The notes: generated by a model from the sequence alone, not told the origin. 64,000 nucleotides of DNA from Stappia indica (GCF_001696535.1 NZ_MBQE01000001.1:62001-126000), one strand, 5' to 3'. Positions 31,507 through 42,678 are shown, counted from the stretch's first letter. Numbers and translations: made by a program.

Positions 31507-32019
31507 ATGATGACCGCAAAGAAGGCAGTCGACGTCGCGTTGCAGGCTGAAGAGGGCGATGACATCAAGCCGCTCTACCTGGAAGCTTTGACGCTGGTCG
31601 AGCGTCTGCATCGGCGACTGCTCGACGTGATCAAGGATGAGTTCGACCGCGAGGGACGTGCAGACGTGAACAGCGTGCAGGCTCTGCTGCTGTTCAACAT
31701 CGGCGATGCCGAGCTGACCGCCGGCGAACTGCGGACCCGCGGCTACTATCTCGGCTCGAACGTGTCCTATAACCTGAAGAAGCTTGTCGACATGGGCTTC
31801 ATCCATCACCAGCGGTCGCGGACCGACCGCCGTTCGGTTCGTGTCAGCCTGACGGCGAAGGGCAAGGACGTGGCGGAGAAGGTGAATGCCCTGTACGAGC
31901 GGCACATGCTGTCGGTTGAGCAGGTTGGCGAGATCGGCCCCGACGACTTCAAGGTTCTGAACCGTTCGCTGCGTCGCCTGGAGCGCTTCTGGACCGATCA
32001 GATCCTCTACCGTCTCTGA
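31507..32019 (+). CDS. ldtR: MarR-family regulator LdtR
   Basis: The 170-residue winged-helix protein matches LdtR, which in Liberibacter and Sinorhizobium controls an L,D-transpeptidase gene and stress tolerance and responds to small aromatic ligands. The DNA-binding helix is LRTRGYYLGSNVSYNLKKLV and the wing HHQRSRTDRRSVRVSLT. The N-terminal dimerisation helices include YLEALTLVERLHRRLLDVIKDEF. The ATG at 31507 lies eight bases after GAGG; an ATG at 31492 is the alternative. The target gene ldtP follows. Confidence 0.9.
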   Translation: MMTAKKAVDVALQAEEGDDIKPLYLEALTLVERLHRRLLDVIKDEFDREGRADVNSVQALLLFNIGDAELTAGELRTRGYYLGSNVSYNLKKLVDMGFIHHQRSRTDRRSVRVSLTAKGKDVAEKVNALYERHMLSVEQVGEIGPDDFKVLNRSLRRLERFWTDQILYRL

Positions 32020-32320
32020 CCATCGGGGGATTGCCCGGTTCGTCCTCATCGAAGCCGCCTCGTGCAGAACGCGCGAGGCGGCTTCGCTGTGTCCGGCTGT
32101 CGTCTCGCGCTTTTTTGCGCCGCGACATGAATGCGCCATAATAGGATGGCTTAGGAACCGTTGCGTCATCCGTTAGCGATGAAGCGTGGTCCGGGCAGAG
32201 TTCTTGCCGCGTCGGGCCGGGGCGGGTCTCCTTTGTCGACGGCTGTGAGCATTTGTTAATGCCGTCGGCGTATCCCTAACGAGACCTTTCTGAGCTTGAC
32301 CTGGGACTGGAGTCGATACG
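32020..32320 (+). other. ldtR-ldtP intergenic region
   Basis: This 301-base gap has no gene. It holds the strong ldtR hairpin (32051-32085), then an AT-richer part with GTCTCCTTT at 32226-32234 and GAGACCTTT at 32281-32289, which echo the repeats upstream of ldtR and probably belong to the ldtP promoter region. No sigma-70 boxes are clear enough to mark. Confidence 0.5.
32051..32085 (+). terminator. Strong hairpin after ldtR
   Basis: GAAGCCGCCTCG (32051-32062) pairs perfectly with CGAGGCGGCTTC (32074-32085) over an 11-base loop, 32 bases after the ldtR stop. There is no T-run behind it, so it may stop transcription weakly or protect the 3' end. Confidence 0.6.
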
Positions 32321-33640
32321 GTGGGATTTGCAGCAACCGACCTCTTCGATGGGCGCCTTCTCGGCCTTCGGGCAGGAGCGCGTGGCGCCGCACTGGCACT
32401 GACGGGGCTTTTCGCGTCCGTCGCAATCGGGGGCGATGCGCTTGCGCAGCCTGCGCCCGTGCAGATGAGGCTCGAGCAGCAGCGCGTCGAATGGAACGAT
32501 CAGTTCGATACGACCATGCGCAGCCTGCAGGCCGTCGAATCCTCGTTTCCCACCCTGTCTCCCGATACCGCGACCTATGTCGAGACCGCGATACAGCGCT
32601 ACTCGATGATCGTGCAGCAGGGTGGCTGGCAGCCGGTCACCAGCGGCAAGAAGGCAATGCGCCTGGGTATGCGCGATGAGCATGTGCTCTCGCTGCGCCG
32701 CCGACTGATGGTGTCGGGCGACCTCGAGCAGACCGCCGGCCTGTCCGATACCTTCGATTCTTATGTCGACGCTGCCGTGCGTCGTTTCCAGCTGCGCCAC
32801 GGCCTTACGCCGGACGGCGTGGTGGGGCAGACCACGCTCGTTGCCATGAATGTTCCGGCCGATGTGCGTCTGGGGCAGCTCGAAACCAACCTGGTGCGCC
32901 TGCGCTCCATGTCCGGCTTCCTCGGTGACCGTTACGTGATGGTCAACATCCCGGCGGCTGAGATCGAGGCGGTCGAGAACGGCCGGGTGCGCTCGCGCCA
33001 TACGGCGGTCGTCGGCAAGATCGATCGTCAGACGCCGATTCTCAACTCGTCGATCTACGAACTCAACTTCAATCCGTACTGGACCGTGCCGGTTTCGATC
33101 ATCCGCAAGGACCTGATCCCCAAGATGAACCAGGATCCGGCATACCTGGAGAAGAATCGCATCCGGATCTTCGACTGGAAGGGCAACGAGCTCGCCTGGC
33201 AGCAGATCAACTGGAACACCGACGAGGCGACTCAGTACCAGTTCCGCCAGGAGCCGGGCGAGATCAATTCGCTGGGGTCGGTGCGTATCAACTTCCACAA
33301 CACGCACCAGGTCTACCTGCACGACACGCCGTCCAAGTCGCTGTTCGGCTCCGACTACCGCTTCCACTCGTCCGGTTGCGTGCGCGTGCAGAACGTCCGC
33401 GAGCTGATCACCTGGCTGCTGGAAAGCACGACATCCGACTGGAGCCGCGCACGGGTCGACGAGACGATCCGCTCCGGCGCGCGTGAAGATGTGAAGCTCG
33501 GCACCAAGATCCCGATCTACATGTCCTACGTCACCGCCTGGGCGACCGCCGAAGGCGTGATCCATTTCCGTGAGGACATCTACAATCGCGACGGCGTTCT
33601 CATGAGCGAGGCCGCTGTCGGAAGCGCTTCCCTGCAGTGA
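32321..33640 (+). CDS. ldtP: Murein L,D-transpeptidase (YkuD domain, with peptidoglycan-binding domain)
   Basis: The 439-residue exported enzyme makes 3-3 cross-links in peptidoglycan or attaches proteins to it. A signal-like hydrophobic segment (about 22-40) ends at DALAQP. A PG_binding_1 domain lies around 112-180 (LRRRLMVSG, then RFQLRHGLTPDGVVG). The YkuD domain holds the catalytic motif HSSGCVRVQN with His349 and Cys353. It starts with GTG at 32321. Its placement after ldtR matches the known regulator-target pair. Confidence 0.93.
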   Translation: MGFAATDLFDGRLLGLRAGARGAALALTGLFASVAIGGDALAQPAPVQMRLEQQRVEWNDQFDTTMRSLQAVESSFPTLSPDTATYVETAIQRYSMIVQQGGWQPVTSGKKAMRLGMRDEHVLSLRRRLMVSGDLEQTAGLSDTFDSYVDAAVRRFQLRHGLTPDGVVGQTTLVAMNVPADVRLGQLETNLVRLRSMSGFLGDRYVMVNIPAAEIEAVENGRVRSRHTAVVGKIDRQTPILNSSIYELNFNPYWTVPVSIIRKDLIPKMNQDPAYLEKNRIRIFDWKGNELAWQQINWNTDEATQYQFRQEPGEINSLGSVRINFHNTHQVYLHDTPSKSLFGSDYRFHSSGCVRVQNVRELITWLLESTTSDWSRARVDETIRSGAREDVKLGTKIPIYMSYVTAWATAEGVIHFREDIYNRDGVLMSEAAVGSASLQ

Positions 33641-33737
33641 TCGGCAGGCTGTCGCATCCGGACAAGGACGGGTCGCCTTGGGGCGGTCTCGTCCGGTCGG
33701 AGCGCGGCAGTCTTGCTCGTGTCGGACGGATGATGTC

Positions 33738-33941
33738 GTGACCGTTGGAAGGCAGCCGAAAGGCGATGTCTATTTCGAGTTCTACCCCGTCGGCCGGCAG
33801 GTCAAGGTAACGGCGATCGACGCCACGACCGGTATCGAGGTCGTCGTGCTCGGTCCTGTTCAGGCGACGCAGTCCGACCTGCAGCAACTCGCGCTGCGGA
33901 AGCTGATGAGGCGTCTTGCGGAAGAGGCGCCGGCACGCTGA
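33738..33941 (+). CDS. Small conserved protein upstream of glyA (DUF6898-like)
   Basis: The 67-residue soluble protein has an N-terminal beta-like stretch GDVYFEFYPVGRQVKVTAID, a TTGIEVVVLGP segment and a basic C-terminal helix ALRKLMRRLAEE. I recall short proteins of this pattern just before glyA in alphaproteobacteria (DUF6898), but the function is unknown. The GTG at 33738 removes an unconserved 20-residue stretch of the open frame. Confidence 0.7.
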   Translation: MTVGRQPKGDVYFEFYPVGRQVKVTAIDATTGIEVVVLGPVQATQSDLQQLALRKLMRRLAEEAPAR

Positions 33942-34122
33942 TCCTGCTGCGTGGAGCTGAGCCGGCGAGATGTCGCGGCCGGGGCAATGGCCCTTGGTTC
34001 CCGCGAGTGGCTGTGCTATCTGGCGTGACCTTTTGGTCTGGCCGGTTCGGCATTGTTCCGACGGCGCCAATGGTCGCCATGCGCGATTGATCTCACTTCA
34101 GGACTGCTAGAGGGGACCGACG

Positions 34123-35439
<1,317 letters not shown>

Positions 35440-35445
35440 TTGACA

Positions 35446-35501
35446 GCCGGTGCGCCAAAGGCGCGCCGGCACCCAGTCTTGTGGGCCGCCGCGAAGGCGG
35501 C
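35446..35501 (+). terminator. Two tandem hairpins between glyA and nrdR
   Basis: GCCGGTGCGCC (35446-35456) pairs with GGCGCGCCGGC (35460-35470) with one G-T wobble over an AAA loop. A second stem GCCGCC/GGCGGC (35485-35490 with 35496-35501) closes a GCGAA loop. Neither is followed by a T-run. They may attenuate or stabilise the transcript between glyA and nrdR. Confidence 0.5.
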
Positions 35502-35525
35502 TCACTGGTCCGGAGCCCATAGCGC

Positions 35526-36002
35526 ATGAAGTGCCCTTATTGCGGTTGTGACGATACCCAGGTGAAGGACTCGCGTCCCACGGAAGACAACACCGCAATC
35601 CGTCGTCGCCGGATCTGCACCGCCTGTGGCGGTCGCTTCACCACCTTCGAGCGCGTCCAGTTGCGCGAGCTGACCGTGATCAAGCGCAGCGGTCGTCGCG
35701 TACCCTTCGACCGCGACAAGCTGATGCAGTCGGTTCGCATCGCCACCCGCAAGCGTCCCGTCGAACCGGAGCGCTTGGAACGGATGGTGAGCGGTATCGT
35801 TCGCCAGCTCGAAAGCTCGGGCGAAAGCGACATCAAGGCGAGCGACATCGGCAACCTGGTGATGGAAGGGTTGAAGGTGATCGACGACGTCGCCTATGTG
35901 CGCTTTGCCTCCGTCTACAAGAATTTCCGGGAAGCCAAGGACTTCGAGGCCCTTCTCGACGAAATGAGCGGGCCGGACGCTGCGGCCTTCGACGAGACCT
36001 GA
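35526..36002 (+). CDS. nrdR: Transcriptional repressor NrdR
   Basis: NrdR represses ribonucleotide reductase genes when dATP binds. The 158-residue protein has the zinc ribbon with Cys3, Cys6, Cys31 and Cys34, and an ATP-cone domain (about 46-136: [20 protein letters not shown]). ATG at 35526. It lies 19 bases before ribD and is probably co-transcribed with it. Confidence 0.97.
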   Translation: MKCPYCGCDDTQVKDSRPTEDNTAIRRRRICTACGGRFTTFERVQLRELTVIKRSGRRVPFDRDKLMQSVRIATRKRPVEPERLERMVSGIVRQLESSGESDIKASDIGNLVMEGLKVIDDVAYVRFASVYKNFREAKDFEALLDEMSGPDAAAFDET

Positions 36003-36021
36003 CCCTCGGACATACCTGACC

Positions 36022-37146
36022 ATGCCGGACAGCTGGCACGACGAACGATTCATGGCAGCCGCCGCATCCTATGCGCGGCGTGCGCTCGGCCGCGTGTGGC
36101 CCAACCCGGCAGTCGGCGCACTGATCGTGCGCGACGATGGTGACGGCCCCGTCATCGTCGGCCGCGGCTACACCCGTCCTCCGGGCGGTCCGCATGCGGA
36201 AGTCGTCGCGCTTGCGCAGGCGGGCGAGGCTGCGCGCGGAGCCACATGCTATGTCACGCTCGAACCATGCTCTCACCAGGGGCGCACCGGTCCATGCTGC
36301 GTGGCACTTGCCGAAGCCGGCATTCGCCGTGTCGTGATCGGCCTGCTCGACCCCAATCCGCGCGTTGCCGGCCGCGGCGTCGCGATGCTGGAGGCCGCCG
36401 GTGTCGAGGTCCGTTCCGGCGTGCGCGAAGAGCTCTGCAGCGCCCTGCATGCCGGCCATGTAAGCCGGCTGACGCGTGGCCGCCCGCTGGTCGTTCTGAA
36501 GCTCGCTGTGTCGCGCGACGGCTTCATCGGCCGCCGTGGCGCCGGACAGGTTGCCATCACCGGCGAGGATGTGTTTCGGCGGGTGCATATCCTGCGGGCC
36601 GAATGCGACGGCATCCTCGTCGGCATCGGCACGGCACTCGCCGACGACCCCTCGCTCAACTGTCGCTTGCCCGGGCTGTCGCACCGGTCTCCCGTGCGCA
36701 TCATTCTCGATACGAATGCACGGCTCCCGCTCGACAGCAAGCTGGTTCAGACCGCGGGCGAAATCCCGCTCTGGCTGCTTGTCGCCGCCGATGCCGATCC
36801 TGAAAAGGTGGAGGCGCTGACGGTCGCCGGGTGCACCGTGATCCGGCTGGCCAGAGCCAAGGGAGAGCCGATCGACCCGCGCACGGCCGTTCGGGCTCTG
36901 GGACAGCGCGGCATCACCAAGCTGATGGTGGAGGGCGGCTCGACAGTTGCGCGCGCCTTCCTCGATACAGATCTTGCCGACGAGGTCATCATCTCGCAAA
37001 GCGACTTGGTGATCGGGGAAGGGGGCATCCTGCCGTTCGGCTCGCGCGGTGCCGACATGGTCACCGCCAGTGTCCGTTTCCGCAATGTCGGAGCCCGCAG
37101 GATCGGCGCCGACACGATGACGCATTTTGTCCGCGAAAGGAGCTGA
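36022..37146 (+). CDS. ribD: Bifunctional riboflavin deaminase/reductase RibD
   Basis: RibD carries out the second and third steps of riboflavin synthesis. The 374-residue protein has an N-terminal cytidine-deaminase-like domain with zinc ligands His58 and Glu60 in PHAE and Cys83 and Cys92 in EPCSHQGRTGPC, and a C-terminal reductase domain (about 150-374) with LKLAVSRDGFIG and the MVEGGSTVARAF motif. It ends one base before the ribE start codon. Confidence 0.96.
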   Translation: MPDSWHDERFMAAAASYARRALGRVWPNPAVGALIVRDDGDGPVIVGRGYTRPPGGPHAEVVALAQAGEAARGATCYVTLEPCSHQGRTGPCCVALAEAGIRRVVIGLLDPNPRVAGRGVAMLEAAGVEVRSGVREELCSALHAGHVSRLTRGRPLVVLKLAVSRDGFIGRRGAGQVAITGEDVFRRVHILRAECDGILVGIGTALADDPSLNCRLPGLSHRSPVRIILDTNARLPLDSKLVQTAGEIPLWLLVAADADPEKVEALTVAGCTVIRLARAKGEPIDPRTAVRALGQRGITKLMVEGGSTVARAFLDTDLADEVIISQSDLVIGEGGILPFGSRGADMVTASVRFRNVGARRIGADTMTHFVRERS

Positions 37147-37147
37147 C

Positions 37148-37750
37148 ATGTTCACCGGTATCGTCACGGACATGGGACGCATTGCCTCGGTCGAGTCGAT
37201 TCCGGCCGGCCTGCGCACGCGTATTGTCACCGCCTATGATCCGGACGGCATCGATATCGGCGCCTCCATCGCCTGCGACGGTGTGTGCCACACGGTCACT
37301 GCCAAGGGCCGAGAGGACGGTGGCAACTGGTTCGAGATCGAGTCGGCGGCAGAAACCCTGCGCCTGACCACCGTCGGAACCTGGAAGGCTGGAGACCGAG
37401 TCAATCTGGAACGCTCGCTGAAGATCGGCGACGAGCTCGGCGGTCATATCGTTCAGGGGCATGTCGACGGAACAGCTGAAATCCTGGAGCGGGTCGATCA
37501 TCCGGATTCGGTGTTCTTCCGCTTTCGTGCCCCGGCGGATTGCGCGCCTTTCATCGCTAAGAAGGGCGGCGTCGCCCTGCATGGCACGTCGCTGACGGTG
37601 AATGAAGTGGACCGCGATACGTTCACGGTGTTCCTCATTCCGCACACCCTGGCGGTGACGACCTGGGGCGATCGCAAGGCCGGCGACAGCATCAATCTCG
37701 AAGTCGACATGATGGCGCGTTACGCAGCGCGGCTTGCGGAATATCGGTGA
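37148..37750 (+). CDS. ribE: Riboflavin synthase, alpha chain
   Basis: This enzyme dismutates two lumazines to riboflavin. The 200 residues form two internally repeated lumazine-binding domains: MFTGIVTDMG and GVCHTVTA in the first, GHIVQGHVDGTAEI and GTSLTVNEV in the second. The ATG at 37148, one base after the ribD stop, has AGGAG upstream; in-frame upstream starts would overlap ribD. Confidence 0.96.
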   Translation: MFTGIVTDMGRIASVESIPAGLRTRIVTAYDPDGIDIGASIACDGVCHTVTAKGREDGGNWFEIESAAETLRLTTVGTWKAGDRVNLERSLKIGDELGGHIVQGHVDGTAEILERVDHPDSVFFRFRAPADCAPFIAKKGGVALHGTSLTVNEVDRDTFTVFLIPHTLAVTTWGDRKAGDSINLEVDMMARYAARLAEYR

Positions 37751-37953
37751 TGCTCCGCTCGTAGCGGGGGCGTTGCCTCAGATGCCCGCTGGCGGCATGG
37801 CGGGTTTGACAATCCGCTCTGGACAAAACCGGCCCGGCATGGTTCCTACCGGCACCTTGATGCCGGCTCGACCGGCTGTTCAGCCGGCCTGCTTCGCTGC
37901 TGTTTGCGCGTCCGGCTCCCGGCTTGCCACGACATGAAAGCGAAGAGAGCGAC

Positions 37954-38400
37954 ATGACGACCCCTCGCATCCTGATCATTGACGCCCGCTTCTATGACGA
38001 CATCGCCGACGCCCTGGTCGCCGGCGCCATGGACGTTCTCGAAGGGCAGGGCGCGGACGTCACCCGCGTCTCCGTGCCGGGCGTGCTGGAGATCCCGGCC
38101 GCTCTCGCCATGGCCCTCGCCACCATGGAGGCAGGCACCGCAGACTATGACGGTTTCGTTCTGCTCGGCTGCGTCATCCGCGGCGAGACCTCGCACTACG
38201 ACATCGTCGCCAATGAGTCGGCCCGTGCAGTGATGGAGCTCACCATCGACGCCGCGCTCCCGCTCGGCAACGGCATCCTGACGGTCGAAAACGGCGAGCA
38301 GGCCTGGGTCCGCGCAGATCCGGCGAAGAAGAACAAGGGCGGCGCCGCGGCGCAGGCTGCCCTCGACATGATCGCGATCAGGGACCGTTTCGGAATCTGA
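37954..38400 (+). CDS. ribH: 6,7-dimethyl-8-ribityllumazine synthase
   Basis: RibH joins the pyrimidinedione and dihydroxybutanone phosphate to lumazine. The 148-residue protein has the substrate-binding segment [15 protein letters not shown], the [14 protein letters not shown] motif with the catalytic His, and the C-terminal [12 protein letters not shown] helix. The ATG at 37954 has GAAGAGAG upstream. The 203-base gap before it holds a small hairpin but no FMN riboswitch. nusB follows by two bases. Confidence 0.96.
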   Translation: MTTPRILIIDARFYDDIADALVAGAMDVLEGQGADVTRVSVPGVLEIPAALAMALATMEAGTADYDGFVLLGCVIRGETSHYDIVANESARAVMELTIDAALPLGNGILTVENGEQAWVRADPAKKNKGGAAAQAALDMIAIRDRFGI

Positions 38401-38402
38401 CG

Positions 38403-38930
38403 ATGACTGAAGACAACGAAGCCCGGACGGAGCCTGCCGTCCGCCCCGCCAACAAGCGCGGCGCGGCGCGCCTATCCGCCGTCCAGGCGCTGTATCAGAT
38501 GGATGTCGGCGGCTCCAGCCTTGCCGATGTGCTGGCCGAGTTCGAAGCGTTTCGCCTGGGCGCGGAGCTCGACGGAGAGCAGTACCGCGAGGCGGATGCG
38601 TCCTGGTTCCGCGATCTCGTCAAGGGCGTCGTCGCCGAGCAGCGCTATCTGGATCCGGTGATTCATCGCTCGCTGGTGGCCGGTTGGCCGCTTCGGCGCA
38701 TCGATACGACGCTGCGTGCGATTCTGCGCGCCGGCGCATTCGAGCTGATGCGGCGCAAGGACGTTCCGGCGCGCGTGGTGATCAGCGAGTATATCGACGT
38801 CGCCCGTGCCTTCTACGAGGCGGAAGAGCCGCGCATGGTGAACGGCGTGCTCGACAAGCTGGCGCGCGAATTCCGCAGCAGCGAGTTCGACGGCCCGGCC
38901 AAGCCGGAAAAGCCGGAAGAGGGCGCCTGA
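38403..38930 (+). CDS. nusB: Transcription antitermination factor NusB
   Basis: NusB, with NusE, binds boxA in rRNA operons and prevents early termination. The 175-residue protein has the helical core [16 protein letters not shown] near the N-terminus and the signature [17 protein letters not shown], then [29 protein letters not shown]. It starts two bases after ribH, the usual ribH-nusB pair. A strong terminator follows. Confidence 0.96.
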   Translation: MTEDNEARTEPAVRPANKRGAARLSAVQALYQMDVGGSSLADVLAEFEAFRLGAELDGEQYREADASWFRDLVKGVVAEQRYLDPVIHRSLVAGWPLRRIDTTLRAILRAGAFELMRRKDVPARVVISEYIDVARAFYEAEEPRMVNGVLDKLAREFRSSEFDGPAKPEKPEEGA

Positions 38931-39248
38931 AACCCCTCCTTTCCGTCCTCTCAGTGCATTTATGGAGCCACGGCGATCTGCCGTGGCTTTTTCTTTGATA
39001 TTGCGAGCAAATCTTCCCCTGCGGCAGAGATGTTGCCGAGGCGCGCGTTCGGCGTTGTTTCCGCAGCGTAAGAGATGTCGATATGGCCTGACAAAATGGC
39101 CATTGCCTGTTGCTGCAAGCAGGGTGCCGCGTCCCGGCACGTTGGAAACTCGTCCTTGACGGGACGCACAGGACAGATACCGTTCTTCCCGCAGGACCGC
39201 ATAACAATCCAAGGAAAGGTCCTTCCGCGTCCTTCATTGGGGGGAAGA
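38931..39248 (+). other. nusB-hppA intergenic region
   Basis: This 318-base gap contains the nusB terminator (38966-38996) and a small hairpin ATGGCC...GGCCAT near 39085-39105. Otherwise I see no gene or recognisable motif. The 5' part of the open frame here is not conserved in membrane pyrophosphatases, so it is probably the hppA leader and promoter. Confidence 0.5.
38966..38996 (+). terminator. Rho-independent terminator after nusB
   Basis: AGCCACGGC (38966-38974) pairs perfectly with GCCGTGGCT (38980-38988) over a five-base loop, and TTTTTCTTT follows. It ends the glyA/rib/nusB transcript group. Confidence 0.88.
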
Positions 39249-41384
39249 ATGCTCGAGCTCGTAATAGTAATTTTGTGTGGTCTGCTGTCCGTTGCCTACG
39301 GCGTATGGGCCATCCAGTCCGTGATGGCAGCCGATGCCGGCAACGCCCGCATGCAGGAAATCGCCGGCGCGATCCAGGAAGGCGCGCAGGCCTATCTCAA
39401 CCGTCAGTACACGACCATCGCCATCGCCGGCGTGGTCATCTTCGCTCTGGTTTTCTGGCTGCTCGGCATCCTCGTCGCCATCGGCTTCGCCATCGGGGCG
39501 ATCCTGTCGGCGGCGGCGGGCTATATCGGCATGCACGTCTCGGTGCGCGCCAATGTCCGCACCGCCCAGGCCGCCAGCACCTCGCTGGCCGCGGGTCTCG
39601 AGATCGCCTTCAAGGCGGGCGCGGTTACCGGCATGCTGGTCGCTGGCCTCGCGCTGCTCGGTGTTGCCGTCTACTTCGCCATTCTCACCGGCGTGCTCAA
39701 CTACGACGCTCAGAGCCGGGTGGTCATCGACGCGCTTGTGGCTCTCGGCTTCGGCGCCTCGCTGATTTCGATCTTCGCCCGTCTCGGCGGCGGCATTTTC
39801 ACCAAGGGCGCTGATGTCGGCGGTGATCTGGTCGGCAAGGTCGAGGCCGGTATCCCGGAGGACGATCCGCGCAACCCGGCGACCATTGCCGACAATGTCG
39901 GCGACAATGTCGGCGATTGCGCCGGCATGGCGGCCGACCTGTTCGAGACCTACGCGGTGACGGTCGTCGCCACGATGGTTCTTGCCTCGATCTTCTTCAC
40001 CGGTGCTGCGGCGCTGGAGCTGATGCTGCTGCCGCTGGTGATCGGCGGTGCCTGCGTCGTGACGTCCATCATCGGTACGTTCTTCGTCAAGCTCGGCAGC
40101 AACAACTCGATCATGGGTGCCCTGTACAAGGGCTTCGTCGCGACAGCGGTCCTGTCCGCGGTGGCGCTGTTCGGTATCGTGTTCTTCTGGCTGGGCTTTT
40201 CCAGCGAGTATACAACGTCGGGCGGCCTGACCTTCACTGGACGGCACCTGTTCTATTGCGGCGTTCTCGGCCTGGTCGTCACCGGCCTGATCATCTGGGT
40301 GACGGAATACTACACCGGCACGGATTACCGGCCGGTCAAGTCCATCGCCCAGGCTTCGGTCACCGGGCACGGTACCAACGTCATCCAGGGCCTGGCCATC
40401 TCGCTCGAGGCGACGGCGCTTCCCGCCATCGTGATCATTGCGGGCATTCTCGGTGCCTTCAACCTTGCGGGCCTCTTCGGTATCGCCATCGCGGTGACGA
40501 CGATGCTGGCGCTGGCCGGCATGGTGGTTGCGCTCGATGCCTTCGGGCCGGTGACCGACAATGCCGGCGGCATCGCCGAAATGGCCGGCCTGCCGAGTGA
40601 AGTCCGCGTGACCACCGACGCGCTCGACGCCGTCGGCAACACGACGAAGGCCGTCACCAAGGGCTACGCGATCGGCTCCGCCGGTCTCGGCGCGCTGGTG
40701 CTCTTCGCCGCATACACCGAGGATCTGAAGTACTTCGCCGCGAATGCCGCGCCGGGCTCCTATTTCGACGGGGTCTCGGTCGACTTCTCGCTGTCGAACC
40801 CCTACGTGGTGGTCGGCCTGCTGTTCGGCGGCCTGCTTCCCTATCTCTTCGGCGGCATTTCGATGACCGCCGTCGGCCGCGCCGCCGGCTCGGTGGTGGA
40901 GGAAGTGCGCCGGCAGTTCCGCGAGAAGCCCGGCATCATGGAAGGGACCGAAAAGCCCGACTATGGCCGCGCCGTGGACATGCTGACGCGGGCTGCGATC
41001 CGCGAAATGATCATCCCCTCGATGATGCCGGTGTTGTCGCCGATCGTGGTCTTCTTCGTGGTCACCGCCATTGCCGGCAAGTCGCAGGGCTTTGCCGCTG
41101 TGGGTGCGATGCTGCTCGGTGTCATCGTCACCGGCCTGTTCGTCGCCATCTCGATGACGGCCGGCGGCGGCGCCTGGGACAATGCGAAGAAGTCGTTCGA
41201 GGACGGCTTCGTCGACAAGGACGGCGTCAAGCACCTGAAGGGCTCCGAGGCACACAAGGCCTCGGTCACCGGCGACACCGTCGGCGATCCCTACAAAGAC
41301 ACTGCCGGCCCGGCCGTCAACCCGATGATCAAGATCACCAACATCATCGCACTGTTGCTGTTGGCGGTCCTGGCACACGGCTGA
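39249..41384 (+). CDS. hppA: Membrane-bound proton-pumping pyrophosphatase, K+-independent type
   Basis: HppA hydrolyses pyrophosphate and moves protons out across the inner membrane. The 711-residue product has about 16 hydrophobic helices, the pyrophosphate-binding motif [11 protein letters not shown] (189-199) and the acidic motif [16 protein letters not shown]. Lys467 in GNTTK marks the K+-independent subfamily (the K+-dependent type has Ala there). The ATG at 39249 follows GGGGAAGA and begins the first helix; the open frame upstream is unconserved. Confidence 0.96.
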   Translation: MLELVIVILCGLLSVAYGVWAIQSVMAADAGNARMQEIAGAIQEGAQAYLNRQYTTIAIAGVVIFALVFWLLGILVAIGFAIGAILSAAAGYIGMHVSVRANVRTAQAASTSLAAGLEIAFKAGAVTGMLVAGLALLGVAVYFAILTGVLNYDAQSRVVIDALVALGFGASLISIFARLGGGIFTKGADVGGDLVGKVEAGIPEDDPRNPATIADNVGDNVGDCAGMAADLFETYAVTVVATMVLASIFFTGAAALELMLLPLVIGGACVVTSIIGTFFVKLGSNNSIMGALYKGFVATAVLSAVALFGIVFFWLGFSSEYTTSGGLTFTGRHLFYCGVLGLVVTGLIIWVTEYYTGTDYRPVKSIAQASVTGHGTNVIQGLAISLEATALPAIVIIAGILGAFNLAGLFGIAIAVTTMLALAGMVVALDAFGPVTDNAGGIAEMAGLPSEVRVTTDALDAVGNTTKAVTKGYAIGSAGLGALVLFAAYTEDLKYFAANAAPGSYFDGVSVDFSLSNPYVVVGLLFGGLLPYLFGGISMTAVGRAAGSVVEEVRRQFREKPGIMEGTEKPDYGRAVDMLTRAAIREMIIPSMMPVLSPIVVFFVVTAIAGKSQGFAAVGAMLLGVIVTGLFVAISMTAGGGAWDNAKKSFEDGFVDKDGVKHLKGSEAHKASVTGDTVGDPYKDTAGPAVNPMIKITNIIALLLLAVLAHG

Positions 41385-41458
41385 CCGGGATTGAGGGAAG
41401 GGGGCTTCGCTTTCACGGCGGGGCCCCGCCTTCACGACCCGCAGAGGCCTTTGGAACG

Positions 41459-41494
41459 CAAAACGCCCGCAGCATGTGCTGCGGGCGTTTTGTT
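41459..41494. terminator. Bidirectional terminator between hppA and bamE
   Basis: CAAAACGCCCGCAGCA (41459-41474) is a perfect inverted repeat with 41477-41492 over a two-base loop. It is flanked by TTTTG...TTTG on the plus strand and by the complementary T-run on the minus strand, so it can end both convergent genes. Confidence 0.92.
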
Positions 41495-41535
41495 TGTCCG
41501 TCCGGCAAGGCGAGGGGGCAGCCCCTCGCGTCTTG

Positions 41536-41973
41536 CTAGAGATTGAGGCTCGGGTTCTGCGCGCCGCGCAGGATCTGCGACAGGAAGCCGTAATCGGCGC
41601 CGCCGGTGCGGGTCTTGCGGCTGAGAATGTCGACGACCTTGCCGTCCTCCAGGCTGTAATAGGCCGTGTCGCGGACGAAGCCTTCCTCATCGAAGTAGAT
41701 GGCGACGACCCGCTGCTCGACCGTCTCCGGCGTCAGGAACGCGGTCGTCTGCTTGACCTGGGAAATGTAGTAATAGGCCTCGCCATCGAGCCGGGAGGAG
41801 GTCGACGGAGAGCCGAGCAGCAGCTCGACCTGCTCGCGACTCGATCCCACCTGGATGTCGCGCACCCGCTCGGGCCGGATGACATGGCCGTGATTGATGG
41901 TGGTGGTGAAGCAACCGGCCAGAGGCAGCGCCAGAACGCTCACCAGCAATGCTCCGCGAATCCATGTCTTCAT
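41536..41973 (-). CDS. bamE: BamE/SmpA/OmlA-type outer-membrane assembly lipoprotein
   Basis: The 145-residue lipoprotein has a signal peptide ending in the lipobox LAGC (Cys near residue 21). The SmpA/OmlA domain follows: VRDIQVGSSREQVELLLGSPS and AYYYISQVKQTTAF, then RVVAIYFDEEGFV. BamE helps BamA insert beta-barrel proteins. The ATG at 41973 directly begins the signal peptide; the frame is open upstream to 42060. It is divergent from the cytochrome chaperone gene. Confidence 0.9.
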   Translation of the reverse strand: MKTWIRGALLVSVLALPLAGCFTTTINHGHVIRPERVRDIQVGSSREQVELLLGSPSTSSRLDGEAYYYISQVKQTTAFLTPETVEQRVVAIYFDEEGFVRDTAYYSLEDGKVVDILSRKTRTGGADYGFLSQILRGAQNPSLNL

Positions 41974-42114
41974 GTGAAGCGTATCCTGTTGCTTTCTGGC
42001 GGCTGTCACGGCCGGAAGGCGGCCGCGTGCCGTATTTGTCGCTCCGCGCATCCTTGGCAAAGTCCCTAACCTGCGTTAGGCCACTTGGCAACCTTCGTCC
42101 AAGCGAGGCAACAC

Positions 42115-42654
42115 ATGGTCTTCGGTCTCTTTCGCCGGCGTCAGCGTCCGGAAGTGATCGCCGCTTACACGGCGATCGTGGCACAGGCGCGGCAGCCCTG
42201 GCTCTATGTACGCTACAATGTGCCGGACACGGTCGATGGCCGTTTCGAGATGATCATGCTGCACATGATTCTGGTTCTCAATCGCCTACGCGGCGAGGGG
42301 GATGTCGCTGCCGACTTCTCCCAGCAGCTTTTCGACACGTTTTTCGCCGACATGGATGGGTCGCTTCGCGAAATGGGCGTTGGCGATCTGGGCGTGCCGA
42401 AAAAGGTGAAGAAGATGGCCGAAGCCTTCTACGGTCGCGCAGGCGCCATTGCTGAAGCGCTGGCTGCCGATGGCCTGCAGGAGCTCGAGAACGTCGTCGA
42501 TCGCAACCTGTTCGCCGACGCGCCCGATGCCGTGGCTTCGCATGCCATCGCTCGATATCTGAGAAGTGCGGCCGACGGGCTGGCGCGTCAGGATGCCTCG
42601 TCTATCATCGGCGGCGGACCGGTCTGGCCTGAAGAGCCGACGGATATCGGCTGA
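42115..42654 (+). CDS. Ubiquinol-cytochrome c chaperone family protein
   Basis: The 179-residue helical protein matches the CBP3/UQCC1-like family that helps assemble cytochrome bc1. Conserved segments are PWLYVRYNVPDTVDGRFEMI, the MLHMILVLNRLR helix and ADMDGSLREMGVGDLGVPKKVKKMAEAFYGR. The start at 42115 (MVFGLFRRR) fits the family; a TTG at 42085 is the open-frame limit. DUF177, plsX and fabH follow on the same strand, as in other rhizobia. Confidence 0.88.
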   Translation: MVFGLFRRRQRPEVIAAYTAIVAQARQPWLYVRYNVPDTVDGRFEMIMLHMILVLNRLRGEGDVAADFSQQLFDTFFADMDGSLREMGVGDLGVPKKVKKMAEAFYGRAGAIAEALAADGLQELENVVDRNLFADAPDAVASHAIARYLRSAADGLARQDASSIIGGGPVWPEEPTDIG

Positions 42655-42678
42655 AAGCCGGAGCAGACAGGGACGGAC

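Noticed and set aside
37751-37953. FMN riboswitch before ribH
   Set aside because: The gap has a CCGGCT/AGCCGG hairpin but none of the conserved FMN-aptamer blocks.
39234-41690. Minus-strand open frame of 818 residues under hppA
   Set aside because: Antisense to hppA, with Asp/His/Gly-rich composition caused by the helix codons; it also runs through the strong terminator at 41459-41494.
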